A stretch of 64,000 bases of DNA from a virus, in IMG/VR virus record IMGVR_UViG_3300006754_000012, positions 1-64,000 of that record. The stretch is one strand, 5' to 3'. Positions within the stretch are counted from its first letter, which is position 1. Each line of letters starts with the position of its first letter. The notes beneath the pieces were generated by a model that saw nothing but the letters and a program-made list of their open reading frames with translations, did no database searches and was not told where the DNA came from. The translations under genes and the position numbers were made by a program. This document shows, one piece after another, positions 42,202-49,623 of the stretch.

Positions 42202-42867
42202 ATGAATGTACAAAATGTTTCGATCAAAAAACTTGTCCCTGATAACGCTAACCCCCGTGTCCATGATGAAAAAAACCTATCTGCAATCAGAGCTTCATTA
42301 GAGGCTCATGGCCAAGTGGAACCATTAGTTGTCCAAGCCAACACCATGAAAGTAATTGGCGGAAATGGTCGCCTTAGCGTAATGAAAAAACTAGGGGAAA
42401 CACACGTAGATGTTGTCCTTTTAGATGTATCTGATGAGGATGCTCGTAAATTATCAATCTCATTAAACCGTAGTGGTGAGTTGGCAGGCTGGGACGAGCA
42501 AGTATTGTCTCAACATATCCAAGCACTATCTCAGCTTGGCGATGAGTTTGATCCTATTTCCCTTGGCTTTTCTGGTGAAGAGCTTGAAGGTTTACTTGCA
42601 CAATTCGATACAGATATGGATACTCTTGGTTTAGCTCCCCCTGAAGAAAGCTATGTTGGCCAAGGCAGCCCAGAAATCCCAGAAGGAGCCGAACCTAAAG
42701 CAATGCCTAATAGTAGTGTAAGAATGGTTCAGTTATTCTTGAACGAAGAAACTGCACCTATCTTCCAAATGTGGGTAAACACTCTTGCTAAAAAGCACGA
42801 TACGGACAACATTACAGATACCGTTTATAAAACAATTCAAGAAGCAGCAGAAGATTTTGCAAAATGA
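42202..42867 (+). CDS. ParB-fold protein, first of two
   Basis: A 221-residue protein opening with a ParB/Srx-type domain: N-P-R (17-19), an A-I-R-A-S-L-E-A-H-G-Q helix, P-L-V-V and the core G-G-N-G-R (53-57), then L-N-R-S-G-E-L-A-G-W-D (88-98). Domains of this fold include CTP-dependent DNA-binding ParB and some nucleases, and are often fused or adjacent to phage DNA modification enzymes. The C-terminal half is acidic, then helical. It overlaps the TET/JBP gene by 4 bases. It may bring the modification enzymes to DNA. Whether it binds nucleotides is not known. Confidence 0.75.
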   Translation: MNVQNVSIKKLVPDNANPRVHDEKNLSAIRASLEAHGQVEPLVVQANTMKVIGGNGRLSVMKKLGETHVDVVLLDVSDEDARKLSISLNRSGELAGWDEQVLSQHIQALSQLGDEFDPISLGFSGEELEGLLAQFDTDMDTLGLAPPEESYVGQGSPEIPEGAEPKAMPNSSVRMVQLFLNEETAPIFQMWVNTLAKKHDTDNITDTVYKTIQEAAEDFAK

Positions 42868-43742
42868 GAATTGTTGTACGCTCTAAAGTCCCCGAAAAAC
42901 AAATTAGGCCGTGGAAGGGTAAGCACCCACCAAAAGAGCATTACTCTTTTATGCTTACTGAGTCATGTGATGTTTATGCTCCAGACGGTACTCTTATTGT
43001 TGGGTACCGAAGAGGTGCCATATCTGAAAAAGCACTAGAAGAATCATACCCCACCTACCATTACATGAAGCGTTTTAAGAGCGATAATCGCGGGGTGTAC
43101 GCTGGCGAAACTCGCGTACCTAATGTTCGGCCTGACGGCACTGTTTCAAGACAAACACGCACAAGCAATGTCTCTAGTTGTGTAGCTGGGTTCTTTGAAG
43201 CACAGGGCGGGAGGCACCCTTTCTGTCGCCAAACAGCGTTCTTACAGCACCACCCAGAAAAATGGGAGGCCATACAGCCTTGCTTAAAAGAAGTTGCTAA
43301 TGTTTTTAAAGACGTAGCGCCAAGTAAATATGAAGACCAAATGACTTATGTGGAAAAAGCACACCCCGCTTGGATTATTCCTGGGACACCATTTACAACG
43401 CTTACAGTCAATAATTGTGTCCCTTCTGCTTACCACCAAGACGGTGGCGATCTTAAAGATGGGATGGGCTGCTTGTTATGCTTTCGGAGAGGAGAGTACA
43501 GCGGTTTTGAATTGGTAGTCCCAGAGTATAGGTTTGCTGTAGATATGAGGCATGGGGATGTGCTTGTTTTCAACCCATGCGTTTGGCATGGAAATGTGCC
43601 CCCTTATGCTGCGGTAGGTGAAGAAAAGGTCGATTGGGAACGCATCACAGTCGTCCATTATTACAGGGAGGGGATACTCGGCTGTGATTCGCCAATGGGA
43701 GAATTAGAAAAAGCTAAAGAACGAGGCAAATTAAATGAGTAA
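42864..43742 (+). CDS. TET/JBP-family 2-oxoglutarate-dependent dioxygenase
   Basis: This 292-residue protein has the iron and 2-oxoglutarate site of the TET/JBP family (PF12851). The metal ligands are H191 and D193 (Y-H-Q-D-G-G-D) and H242 (W-H-G-N); R260 (E-R-I-T-V-V-H-Y) is the likely 2-oxoglutarate arginine. Before it comes C-R-Q-T-A-F (121-126) and an S-S-C-V-A-G-F-F-E segment, and G-T-P-F-T-T-L-T-V-N (174-183). The distal part has H-G-D-V-L-V-F, as in JBP. TET oxidises 5-methylcytosine and JBP oxidises thymine in DNA. The gene is coupled at both ends to ParB-like genes, and a TAGT-like glycosyltransferase follows. Its substrate base is not visible in the sequence. Confidence 0.78.
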   Translation: MRIVVRSKVPEKQIRPWKGKHPPKEHYSFMLTESCDVYAPDGTLIVGYRRGAISEKALEESYPTYHYMKRFKSDNRGVYAGETRVPNVRPDGTVSRQTRTSNVSSCVAGFFEAQGGRHPFCRQTAFLQHHPEKWEAIQPCLKEVANVFKDVAPSKYEDQMTYVEKAHPAWIIPGTPFTTLTVNNCVPSAYHQDGGDLKDGMGCLLCFRRGEYSGFELVVPEYRFAVDMRHGDVLVFNPCVWHGNVPPYAAVGEEKVDWERITVVHYYREGILGCDSPMGELEKAKERGKLNE

Positions 43743-44415
43743 GACTAAAGTATTAGCAGCCGCCGAATGGTTACCGTTAGATCAATTTTTTGATTGGGAT
43801 AGGAACCCAAGAGACAATGCCGAAGCAATTCCCGCTATTGCAGAATCAATTAAACGATTTGGATTCGTATCACCAATTGTGGTTTGGGAAGGCAAAAATC
43901 GGCTGGTAGCTGGCCACACCCGAATGGCGGCGCTTAAATTCCTTTTAGAAAAGAACCCAGAATTTACCCCCCCTTTCGCTCCAGGCCCAGGACTAATACC
44001 AGTAAGGCAGCACCCATTTAAAAATGAAGAAGATGCTAATGCGTATGCCATTGCTGACAACAAATTAGCTGAAGCTGCAAATTGGGATTCAGAAATACTT
44101 GTTGAGCTTCTTCAAGAGCTAGAAGCTAGCAGGAATGTAGACCTAACTACATTGGGTTGGAGTAATGATGAGTTTGATGATCTAATTGAAAATTTAGATA
44201 TGCCAAGTGGTTTATTTGAGGGCCTTGATCTTGATCCAGATAAACTAGAGCGCATTGATGGCGTTTTAGACGATAGGGCTAAAACAATAGTATTGGTCTA
44301 CACTTGCGATAAAGAGGCACAAGCAATCAAAACTCGCCTGAATATAGATGATGAATATAATTTAGAACATAAAAAAATGTTCCCAGTTAGGGATCTGGGC
44401 TGGGCAGAATTATGA
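43735..44415 (+). CDS. ParB-fold protein, second of two
   Basis: A 226-residue protein with a ParB/Srx-type N-terminal domain: N-P-R-D (24-27), a helix with A-I-A-E-S-I-K-R-F-G-F, P-I-V-V and A-G-H-T-R (59-63), then A-D-N-K-L-A-E-A-A-N-W-D. The last 60 residues form a separate alpha/beta module with D-D-R-A-K-T-I-V-L-V-Y. It overlaps the dioxygenase by 8 bases and the radical SAM gene by 4. The similar domain order to the gene at 42202 suggests an old duplication, with divergence. A DNA-targeting role is proposed. Confidence 0.75.
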   Translation: MSKTKVLAAAEWLPLDQFFDWDRNPRDNAEAIPAIAESIKRFGFVSPIVVWEGKNRLVAGHTRMAALKFLLEKNPEFTPPFAPGPGLIPVRQHPFKNEEDANAYAIADNKLAEAANWDSEILVELLQELEASRNVDLTTLGWSNDEFDDLIENLDMPSGLFEGLDLDPDKLERIDGVLDDRAKTIVLVYTCDKEAQAIKTRLNIDDEYNLEHKKMFPVRDLGWAEL

Positions 44416-45674
44416 TACCAGAACTAGATAAAGGATATTATCACTCTCCTAGGTGGAGCAATGAGGTTGCTGATTGTTCAATGCCCATGACATTTGATCA
44501 GTACAGTCTTTGTACTTGGGGGTGTTTATATTGCTTCGCTGCTTTCCAAAAAGAATGTGGGGCAAGCCGAAGAGAAGCCTATTTAGCAAATAGACCTAAA
44601 GCTGTAAATGTTAAAAGTTTTAAGAAGCATTTCTTAGATCCTGATTCCTCTCAGTTTGGGGAATATATAAAATCTAAGAAGGTAATGCAGTGGGGCGGAA
44701 TGGCAGATCCGTTCTGTACATTAGAAAAAAAACACGGTGTTGGCTTAGAAATACTTAGGTTCTTGAGAGAGTTAGACTACCCACTAACCTTTTCCACAAA
44801 GGGCACGTGGTGGGTTCGGGACGAACGGTATGCTGAATTATTTAGGAATAACCCTAAATGGACTGTAAAAGTCACCCTTATTACCGAAGATCCGTGGAAA
44901 GCTAAAATTGTAGAGCCAGGGACGCCTCCTCCTAGGGCAAGGCTAAAGCTTATTGAAGACATAGCGAATTTTAACTGTGGTGGGGCGATTCTAAGGCTTA
45001 GACCGTTTATGATAGGAATCACATCTCCTGGCCATTTAGACCTTATTAGGGAAGCCCACCAACGCGGGGCTATGTCAATGTCTACTGAGTTTTTCTGTTT
45101 AGAACAGCGTAGTAAAGGCTTAAAAGAAAAACTAAAAGTAATGTCAAGAGCCTCTGGGTTTAATTACTTATCTTTTTATAAAAAGTATAGTTACGCTCAC
45201 GGTTATTTGAGATTAAATAGAAAAGTCAAAAAACCATTTATAGATGAAATGGACGACTTGTGTAAAGAAATAGGTATGCGTTTCTATGTTTCTGACGCAC
45301 ATTTCAAAGAGCGTAGTTGTGATTCAAACTGTTGTGGCCTAGGTCAAGACCATAATGTCAGCAAAGGGCAGTTTACCGAGGCTCTTTTAAAGTGTAAGAA
45401 AACAGGGAAAGTAACTTGGTGTGACATTACATCGAATGGTGAAATGAATCATTTGAAGGGCTTCTTGTGGAGAAGAGCTTCTGGCTTCAATACACGTGGA
45501 ACAGACGCAAGAGCCAAGTTTTTAGATCATACAATGTATGACTATATGAATTGGTTGTGGAACAATCCAAATGCTGGGCAATCTCCATACAAAATGTTTG
45601 AAGGGATAATGCAACCAAATGGTACAGACAATAACGGTAATATTATTTATGTATATAATGAGGATAAAGCATGA
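44412..45674 (+). CDS. Radical SAM enzyme, SPL-like
   Basis: A 420-residue radical SAM protein. The cluster motif is C-T-W-G-C-L-Y-C (C34, C38, C41), preceded by an S-P-R-W-S-N-E segment. G-M-A-D-P-F (about 96-101), then F-S-T-K-G-T and V-R-D-E-R-Y, resemble the spore photoproduct lyase/Rv2578c group, whose members act on nucleic acids or have unknown roles. A second cysteine-rich stretch (S-C-D-S-N-C-C-G) lies near residue 300 and may hold another cluster. It overlaps both neighbours by 4 bases. In this cassette it may tailor a modified base or its sugar by radical chemistry. Substrate unknown. Confidence 0.72.
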   Translation: MIPELDKGYYHSPRWSNEVADCSMPMTFDQYSLCTWGCLYCFAAFQKECGASRREAYLANRPKAVNVKSFKKHFLDPDSSQFGEYIKSKKVMQWGGMADPFCTLEKKHGVGLEILRFLRELDYPLTFSTKGTWWVRDERYAELFRNNPKWTVKVTLITEDPWKAKIVEPGTPPPRARLKLIEDIANFNCGGAILRLRPFMIGITSPGHLDLIREAHQRGAMSMSTEFFCLEQRSKGLKEKLKVMSRASGFNYLSFYKKYSYAHGYLRLNRKVKKPFIDEMDDLCKEIGMRFYVSDAHFKERSCDSNCCGLGQDHNVSKGQFTEALLKCKKTGKVTWCDITSNGEMNHLKGFLWRRASGFNTRGTDARAKFLDHTMYDYMNWLWNNPNAGQSPYKMFEGIMQPNGTDNNGNIIYVYNEDKA

Positions 45675-46384
45675 TTAGGCGTATTGGTGGTGTGAAAGTA
45701 TTCATTGGTGTGATCTCCCATAAGAGAGCTAAAAACGTAACTAAAATGGAAGCAATGTGCGGCCCCCTTACTTGGTACGTTGGGGAGGGAGAAGTGCAGC
45801 AATATGAAATAATGGGTGCATCTAAAGTAGTAGAGTCTGGTGGTTTGTGCCGTAGCCGTAATGCAATCTTAGATGATGCTTTTGCCCAAGACTTACCTGC
45901 TATTGAGCTTAGTGATGATTTGCGCAAGCTAGAGATTGCTACAAATAAGGCTGAGAAGCACGAAGCAACACTTGATGATGCAGTTAGGCTAATGTTTAAA
46001 GCTTTAGATAGTACAGGCTCTTGCATGGTAGGCGTAGCACCTACAGCTAATGCTTTCTTTTTCAACCCGAATAAGCCTGTACATACTAGTGCTTTTGTAG
46101 TTGGCGACTTTATTGCTGTGAAACCAACTAATCTCAGGTTTGATGAAGAACTGCGCCTAAAAGAAGACTATGACTACACAATCCAACACTTAATGAAGTA
46201 TGGATCTATTGCTAGGTGCAACGCAGTATTGGCTACATTCGCTCACCGTACAAACAAGGGTGGTGCTTGCGATTACCGTACAAGCGAGCTTGAACAAACG
46301 ACTATCAAGCAATTAAAAGACAAGTGGCCTGGAATGTTGAAAGATAACCCAAAGCGTAAAGATGAAATCTTGTTGGCGATCTAA
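45671..46384 (+). CDS. TET-associated glycosyltransferase (TAGT-like)
   Basis: A 237-residue glycosyltransferase with a short GT-A pattern. After a V-F-I-G-V-I-S-H-K-R opening strand comes L-C-R-S-R-N-A-I-L-D-D (S-R-N at 62-64) and then the acidic metal site E-L-S-D-D-L (81-83). Later L-K-E-D-Y-D-Y (163-169) and N-K-G-G (195-198) fit the acceptor half. This order (aRN, DD, ED-D, GG) is that described for TET/JBP-associated glycosyltransferases of phages. They add sugar to hydroxymethyl-pyrimidines in DNA. It lies two genes downstream of the dioxygenase in the same tightly coupled operon. Identity rests on motif order and context. Confidence 0.65.
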   Translation: MIRRIGGVKVFIGVISHKRAKNVTKMEAMCGPLTWYVGEGEVQQYEIMGASKVVESGGLCRSRNAILDDAFAQDLPAIELSDDLRKLEIATNKAEKHEATLDDAVRLMFKALDSTGSCMVGVAPTANAFFFNPNKPVHTSAFVVGDFIAVKPTNLRFDEELRLKEDYDYTIQHLMKYGSIARCNAVLATFAHRTNKGGACDYRTSELEQTTIKQLKDKWPGMLKDNPKRKDEILLAI

Positions 46385-47421
46385 TGGGGTTTCTAAAAAA
46401 AAAGCAAATAGGGAAAGGTAAAGGTGAGGGGTTACATGCGCCTTGGTCTGTACAATTAGAGCTTACAGAAGGGTGTAATAGGCTTTGTTCTTTTTGTGGC
46501 CTAAATGGTATTAGAGACAAATTGGGTATGCCATATAACTATATGTCAGTCCACTTAGCTAAAAAGATAGCATTACAATTAAGAGAGCTTTGCCCTAAAG
46601 CTAGGGTAGAGTTTGCAATGCATGGGGAGCCTACACTAAACCCAAACTGGGAAGAGATTATTGGGATCTTTAGGCAATACCTACCAAGCACACAGTTTCA
46701 ATTGACTACCAATGGGCGCACATGGATGCGTTCAAAAAAACATGAAAATGCAGTAGAGGCATACGCTGTACGCGCTTTTGAAGCAGGTATTGACATAATA
46801 ATCTTAGATACATACGAACCAGAAAGATCCAAACTCCAAGAAATGGCTAAATCCTGCAATAGATTTGAGGTAATGGACTTTTATGACGATTGTATTCCTG
46901 CTGGAATTTCCCCCTACTATAATTATCACCGAAAGAAAACGGGCCTAATGATAGTTATGGACGACATAGGGATCAGGTCTGGAGAAAGTGGTTCACGCAC
47001 CTTAATGAACCATGCTGGAAATGCTTCTGACCAACCAGTACCTGAACAACCGTACAGTAGGTCTTGTACCCAACCTTTTAGGGAAATCACTGTTTGCTAT
47101 GGTGGTAATGTAAACATCTGTTGTATGGATTGGGGGCACGAATATACTTGTGGAAATGTTGGTGAAAGGAGCCTAAAACAAATTTGGTGGGGGCCAGAGT
47201 TTACTGCTGCACGTAGGTTCTTACAAAAAAAAGAACGTGGCTTTAGTCCCTGTGACCGTTGTAATGCTGGCAGTGGGACAAGGGCAGGCCTTTTGCCTAA
47301 ATTAGTAAGTCCAAATTTAAATGATTTAGAGGTAATTAAATCTGTACACGCAAAGCCACAACAGAACAAACTCAAACGAAAACTTTGGCCATCAATAAAA
47401 AAGACAGCAAGTAATGATTGA
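46384..47421 (+). CDS. Radical SAM enzyme with SPASM domain
   Basis: A 345-residue protein. The radical SAM motif is G-C-N-R-L-C-S-F-C (C31, C35, C38), with the later F-A-M-H-G-E-P-T-L-N-P segment for SAM binding. The C-terminal part has cysteines in the SPASM pattern: C-T-Q-P, then I-C-C-M-D-W, C-G-N-V and C-D-R-C, which would hold extra iron-sulfur clusters. SPASM enzymes modify peptides or sugars and link to other substrates. The ATG overlaps the previous stop (TAATG). The close coupling to TAGT and dioxygenase suggests a role in base or sugar tailoring. Substrate unknown. Confidence 0.75.
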   Translation: MGFLKKKQIGKGKGEGLHAPWSVQLELTEGCNRLCSFCGLNGIRDKLGMPYNYMSVHLAKKIALQLRELCPKARVEFAMHGEPTLNPNWEEIIGIFRQYLPSTQFQLTTNGRTWMRSKKHENAVEAYAVRAFEAGIDIIILDTYEPERSKLQEMAKSCNRFEVMDFYDDCIPAGISPYYNYHRKKTGLMIVMDDIGIRSGESGSRTLMNHAGNASDQPVPEQPYSRSCTQPFREITVCYGGNVNICCMDWGHEYTCGNVGERSLKQIWWGPEFTAARRFLQKKERGFSPCDRCNAGSGTRAGLLPKLVSPNLNDLEVIKSVHAKPQQNKLKRKLWPSIKKTASND

Positions 47422-47755
47422 TACTAAGCACGCGCCGTGGGGATCAACACTTATTTGGGCAAATGTTCCTGGGAAATATACTGGGAAGATTATGCGTATA
47501 GAAAGTGGCCAAAGAATGTCATTACAGTTTCACCAATACAAGGAAGAAACAGTAATAGTCTTATACGGAACAATGGTTTTCGAGAAAAACAATGTGACTT
47601 ATGAATTAAGCCCAGGAATGTATGCTCACATACCCCCTGGAACACCGCACAGAATGGGGGCTATTGACAATGGTGACTTTGTTATTATCGCCGAAGTAAG
47701 CACGTTTGATGATGGTGATATTATTAGGCTTGAGGATGATTACGGGCGAACTTAA
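47414..47755 (+). CDS. Cupin, phosphomannose isomerase type II-like
   Basis: A 113-residue single-domain cupin. It has G-K-I-M-R-I near the start, then Q-F-H-Q-Y-K-E-E-T (metal-site H and E), L-Y-G-T-M, and I-P-P-G-T-P-H-R-M, and it ends R-L-E-D-D-Y-G-R. This order is that of the cupin part of type II phosphomannose isomerase/GDP-mannose pyrophosphorylase. Such domains interconvert or bind sugar phosphates. It overlaps the upstream radical SAM gene by 8 bases and the convergent primase-like gene by 32. It may prepare a sugar for the DNA glycosyltransferase. Confidence 0.7.
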   Translation: MIDTKHAPWGSTLIWANVPGKYTGKIMRIESGQRMSLQFHQYKEETVIVLYGTMVFEKNNVTYELSPGMYAHIPPGTPHRMGAIDNGDFVIIAEVSTFDDGDIIRLEDDYGRT

Positions 47756-49319
47756 TCCTATCGCATTGTGTGCTTAGCAATTTAGACCTGAACACATTTC
47801 CAGTAGGTAGCAGCCTCCATCCTGGCCTCCTACCAAACCTACCCGCCGCAAAACAAGCCATGTCTACTTTTCCACCAACGCATCCAATATTATGAGCGTT
47901 ACCAATAAGTTTAGCGCCTAAGCTAGAGTACCAGTTACGAACCCCCATATTGGCAAACCAAGCTTCTGGATTAAACCTTACTTCCCTAAGCTCAACCCAT
48001 ATTTGTAAACCAGTCGGGCCAGTTTGGACAATAGCGCAACGCCCACTACATTCATCGTCGGATTTAATCGCAGCTTCAATATCCTTGATCATTGGGGAAA
48101 GGTTTGTTTCCAAACCGCAGATATTGTCAATATCAAATAGTACCCACGACTGGCGTGAAGCAGCCCATTTATAAGGGCGCTTACCAAAGTGTGTTTCTTT
48201 CCACTCTGTAGGCTTCATTTGAGAAACGGAGCATAGTGATGTTGGGAGTATGTGCTTTTGTCCTTGGCTTATATCTGGGCAGTATAACTGTTGGACGGTA
48301 CGCGCAGCGTCAGTAGGTTTAGCGCCTTTACTACGAGTTTCTGACCATTTTAGGATCTGTAGCGGCCCATTACGGAGTTTATGCCCAATACTGCGATTGG
48401 TGTGGCCTGTATTGTCGGCAATGTAGCTAAAAAGCTTAGCGCTAAGATAACTATTGGATGCTTTAACTGTAGAGACTAAACCACCTATTGGCTTAGATCC
48501 TTTACTTAGTAGGTTATTATTGTGCTGGTGGGCTGTTTTTTTAGTAGTTACGGCGGTTTGTGCGCTTGCGTGCTTCATTCTACGTGGAATAAATAGGCTG
48601 GTTTTATTGCCGCAATACTCTACTGAGTATGTTTGTTCGCAGGTTAAACACTTTGCACCGCTCTTTGCTTCAACCCCTGTTCGCCAGAGTATAAGGGAGG
48701 GTGAGTTATCTGCGTGCTTATGGGCTTTGGTGTTGGGGCAACTTACGGCGGCTGTGCGCTGGCTGTTATGCCCCTGTGCTGTTCGCAGCTTGGCTGGGGT
48801 TGCCACGGTGCCAACAAGCACTTTAGAGGCGTTCTGTGCGCCACTAAAGCGCTCAAAAAAACCATTGTGTCTGAACCTCCTGGCTACCTCTAATAGCAGT
48901 TGTTTGCTTTTAGTGGTGAAGAGAATGTGCCTACCCCACTTTTGGCCAAAATGTAGTTTCCTTATTTTAGCGCCCATTGAGGAAGCTCCAGATAAGGAAA
49001 CTTCAATCCAACCCAAATATTTTTTGATTTGTTTCCACGCTTTACCAGCGGCCCACCTAGTAACAGATGGTATTGATGATAAATATGTTGGGCAAAGCTC
49101 TAAGTACCAATACCCAGACTTAACTTCCTGTATTTGATGGGCTTTTAATTCGCCCATTACCCACAGAAGCGCTTTGCCCGCGTTGGATACCGCGCTTCTA
49201 GTGCAAACAGAAGATTTGATTGAATCAAAAGCAAACTGAAAGTCTGTATCAATACTACCTATAGCACTTGATGGCCTAACTCTAGGGTGATACAATCCGT
49301 TTGCAATTAAATCAGTCAA
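47724..49319 (-). CDS. Primase-like protein with CHC-type zinc finger
   Basis: This leftward 531-residue protein starts with a helical, winged-helix-like region (about 60-150). A zinc motif follows: C194, H200, C224 and C227 in C-P-N-T-K-A-H-K-H-A-D and C-L-T-C. This C-H-C-C order with D-N-S-P-S-L is that of primase zinc fingers. The C-terminal part resembles an archaeo-eukaryotic primase core: V-L-F-D-I-D-N (D396, D398), a T-G-P-T-G-L-Q-I-W segment where a histidine is usual, and K-V-D-M with G-R-F-G-R-R-P-G-W-R-L. A separate Toprim primase-helicase is at 55779. The gene overlaps its convergent neighbour by 32 bases. The protein is real; the primase call is tentative. Confidence 0.6.
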   Translation of the reverse strand: MTDLIANGLYHPRVRPSSAIGSIDTDFQFAFDSIKSSVCTRSAVSNAGKALLWVMGELKAHQIQEVKSGYWYLELCPTYLSSIPSVTRWAAGKAWKQIKKYLGWIEVSLSGASSMGAKIRKLHFGQKWGRHILFTTKSKQLLLEVARRFRHNGFFERFSGAQNASKVLVGTVATPAKLRTAQGHNSQRTAAVSCPNTKAHKHADNSPSLILWRTGVEAKSGAKCLTCEQTYSVEYCGNKTSLFIPRRMKHASAQTAVTTKKTAHQHNNNLLSKGSKPIGGLVSTVKASNSYLSAKLFSYIADNTGHTNRSIGHKLRNGPLQILKWSETRSKGAKPTDAARTVQQLYCPDISQGQKHILPTSLCSVSQMKPTEWKETHFGKRPYKWAASRQSWVLFDIDNICGLETNLSPMIKDIEAAIKSDDECSGRCAIVQTGPTGLQIWVELREVRFNPEAWFANMGVRNWYSSLGAKLIGNAHNIGCVGGKVDMACFAAGRFGRRPGWRLLPTGNVFRSKLLSTQCDRIKFARNHPQA

Positions 49320-49406
49320 TTAGTTTCTCTTCGGGGCTTTTTGTTGTTTGGTTGTCAATCTCCTGGCTTTCTCAACTGGGAAATTTGAACTCCATTATTG
49401 GAACCC

Positions 49407-49449
49407 GCCCTCATCAGACCGCTTTTTACAATCTGGTGGGGGCTTTTTT
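49407..49449 (+). terminator. Intrinsic terminator, plus strand
   Basis: A 12-base stem (49407-49418 with 49432-49443, two G-U pairs) is followed by TTTTTT. On the minus strand there is no T run. No plus-strand gene ends nearby, because the preceding gene is leftward. It would stop antisense transcription coming through the primase-like gene or end a short RNA. Confidence 0.75.
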
Positions 49450-49532
49450 AAAATGGCCACACTTACATATAGGGGGTTTAGCTTAAAACCGCACAAAAGA
49501 TGCGAAAAATGAACTTACGGCCTAAAGTAATA

Positions 49533-49602
49533 GAGGGGAGGGGGGCCGCCCTCCTACTACAGCGGTTAGGTCGTAGCCTTATTCAGCCTTACCCCTCCCC
49601 TC
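49533..49602. other. Large inverted repeat
   Basis: GAGGGGAGGGG (49533-49543) and CCCCTCCCCTC (49592-49602) are exact complements around 48 bases. The loop has its own short complementary pair (CTAC, GTAG). CCCCTTTT follows, so it may act as a weak terminator or as a folded leader of the helicase mRNA. It could also be part of a replication origin. Confidence 0.5.
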
Positions 49603-49623
49603 GCCCCTTTTAACAACGAACAA

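Larger units (their letters stand above)
49320..49623. other. Structured intergenic region before the helicase
   Basis: This 304-base gap between the leftward primase-like gene and the rightward helicase holds no gene. It carries a strong rightward terminator (49407-49449) and a long inverted repeat (49533-49602). The helicase apparently starts at TTG 49624 without a Shine-Dalgarno. The divergent arrangement and the structure would also suit a replication origin, but no repeated origin boxes (iterons) were found. Confidence 0.5.

Noticed and set aside
48454-49137. Rightward open frame of 227 codons
   Set aside because: It lies opposite the primase-like gene, has no ribosome binding site and a hydrophobic, cysteine-rich composition without domain pattern. 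The minus-strand frame has clear zinc and acidic motifs.
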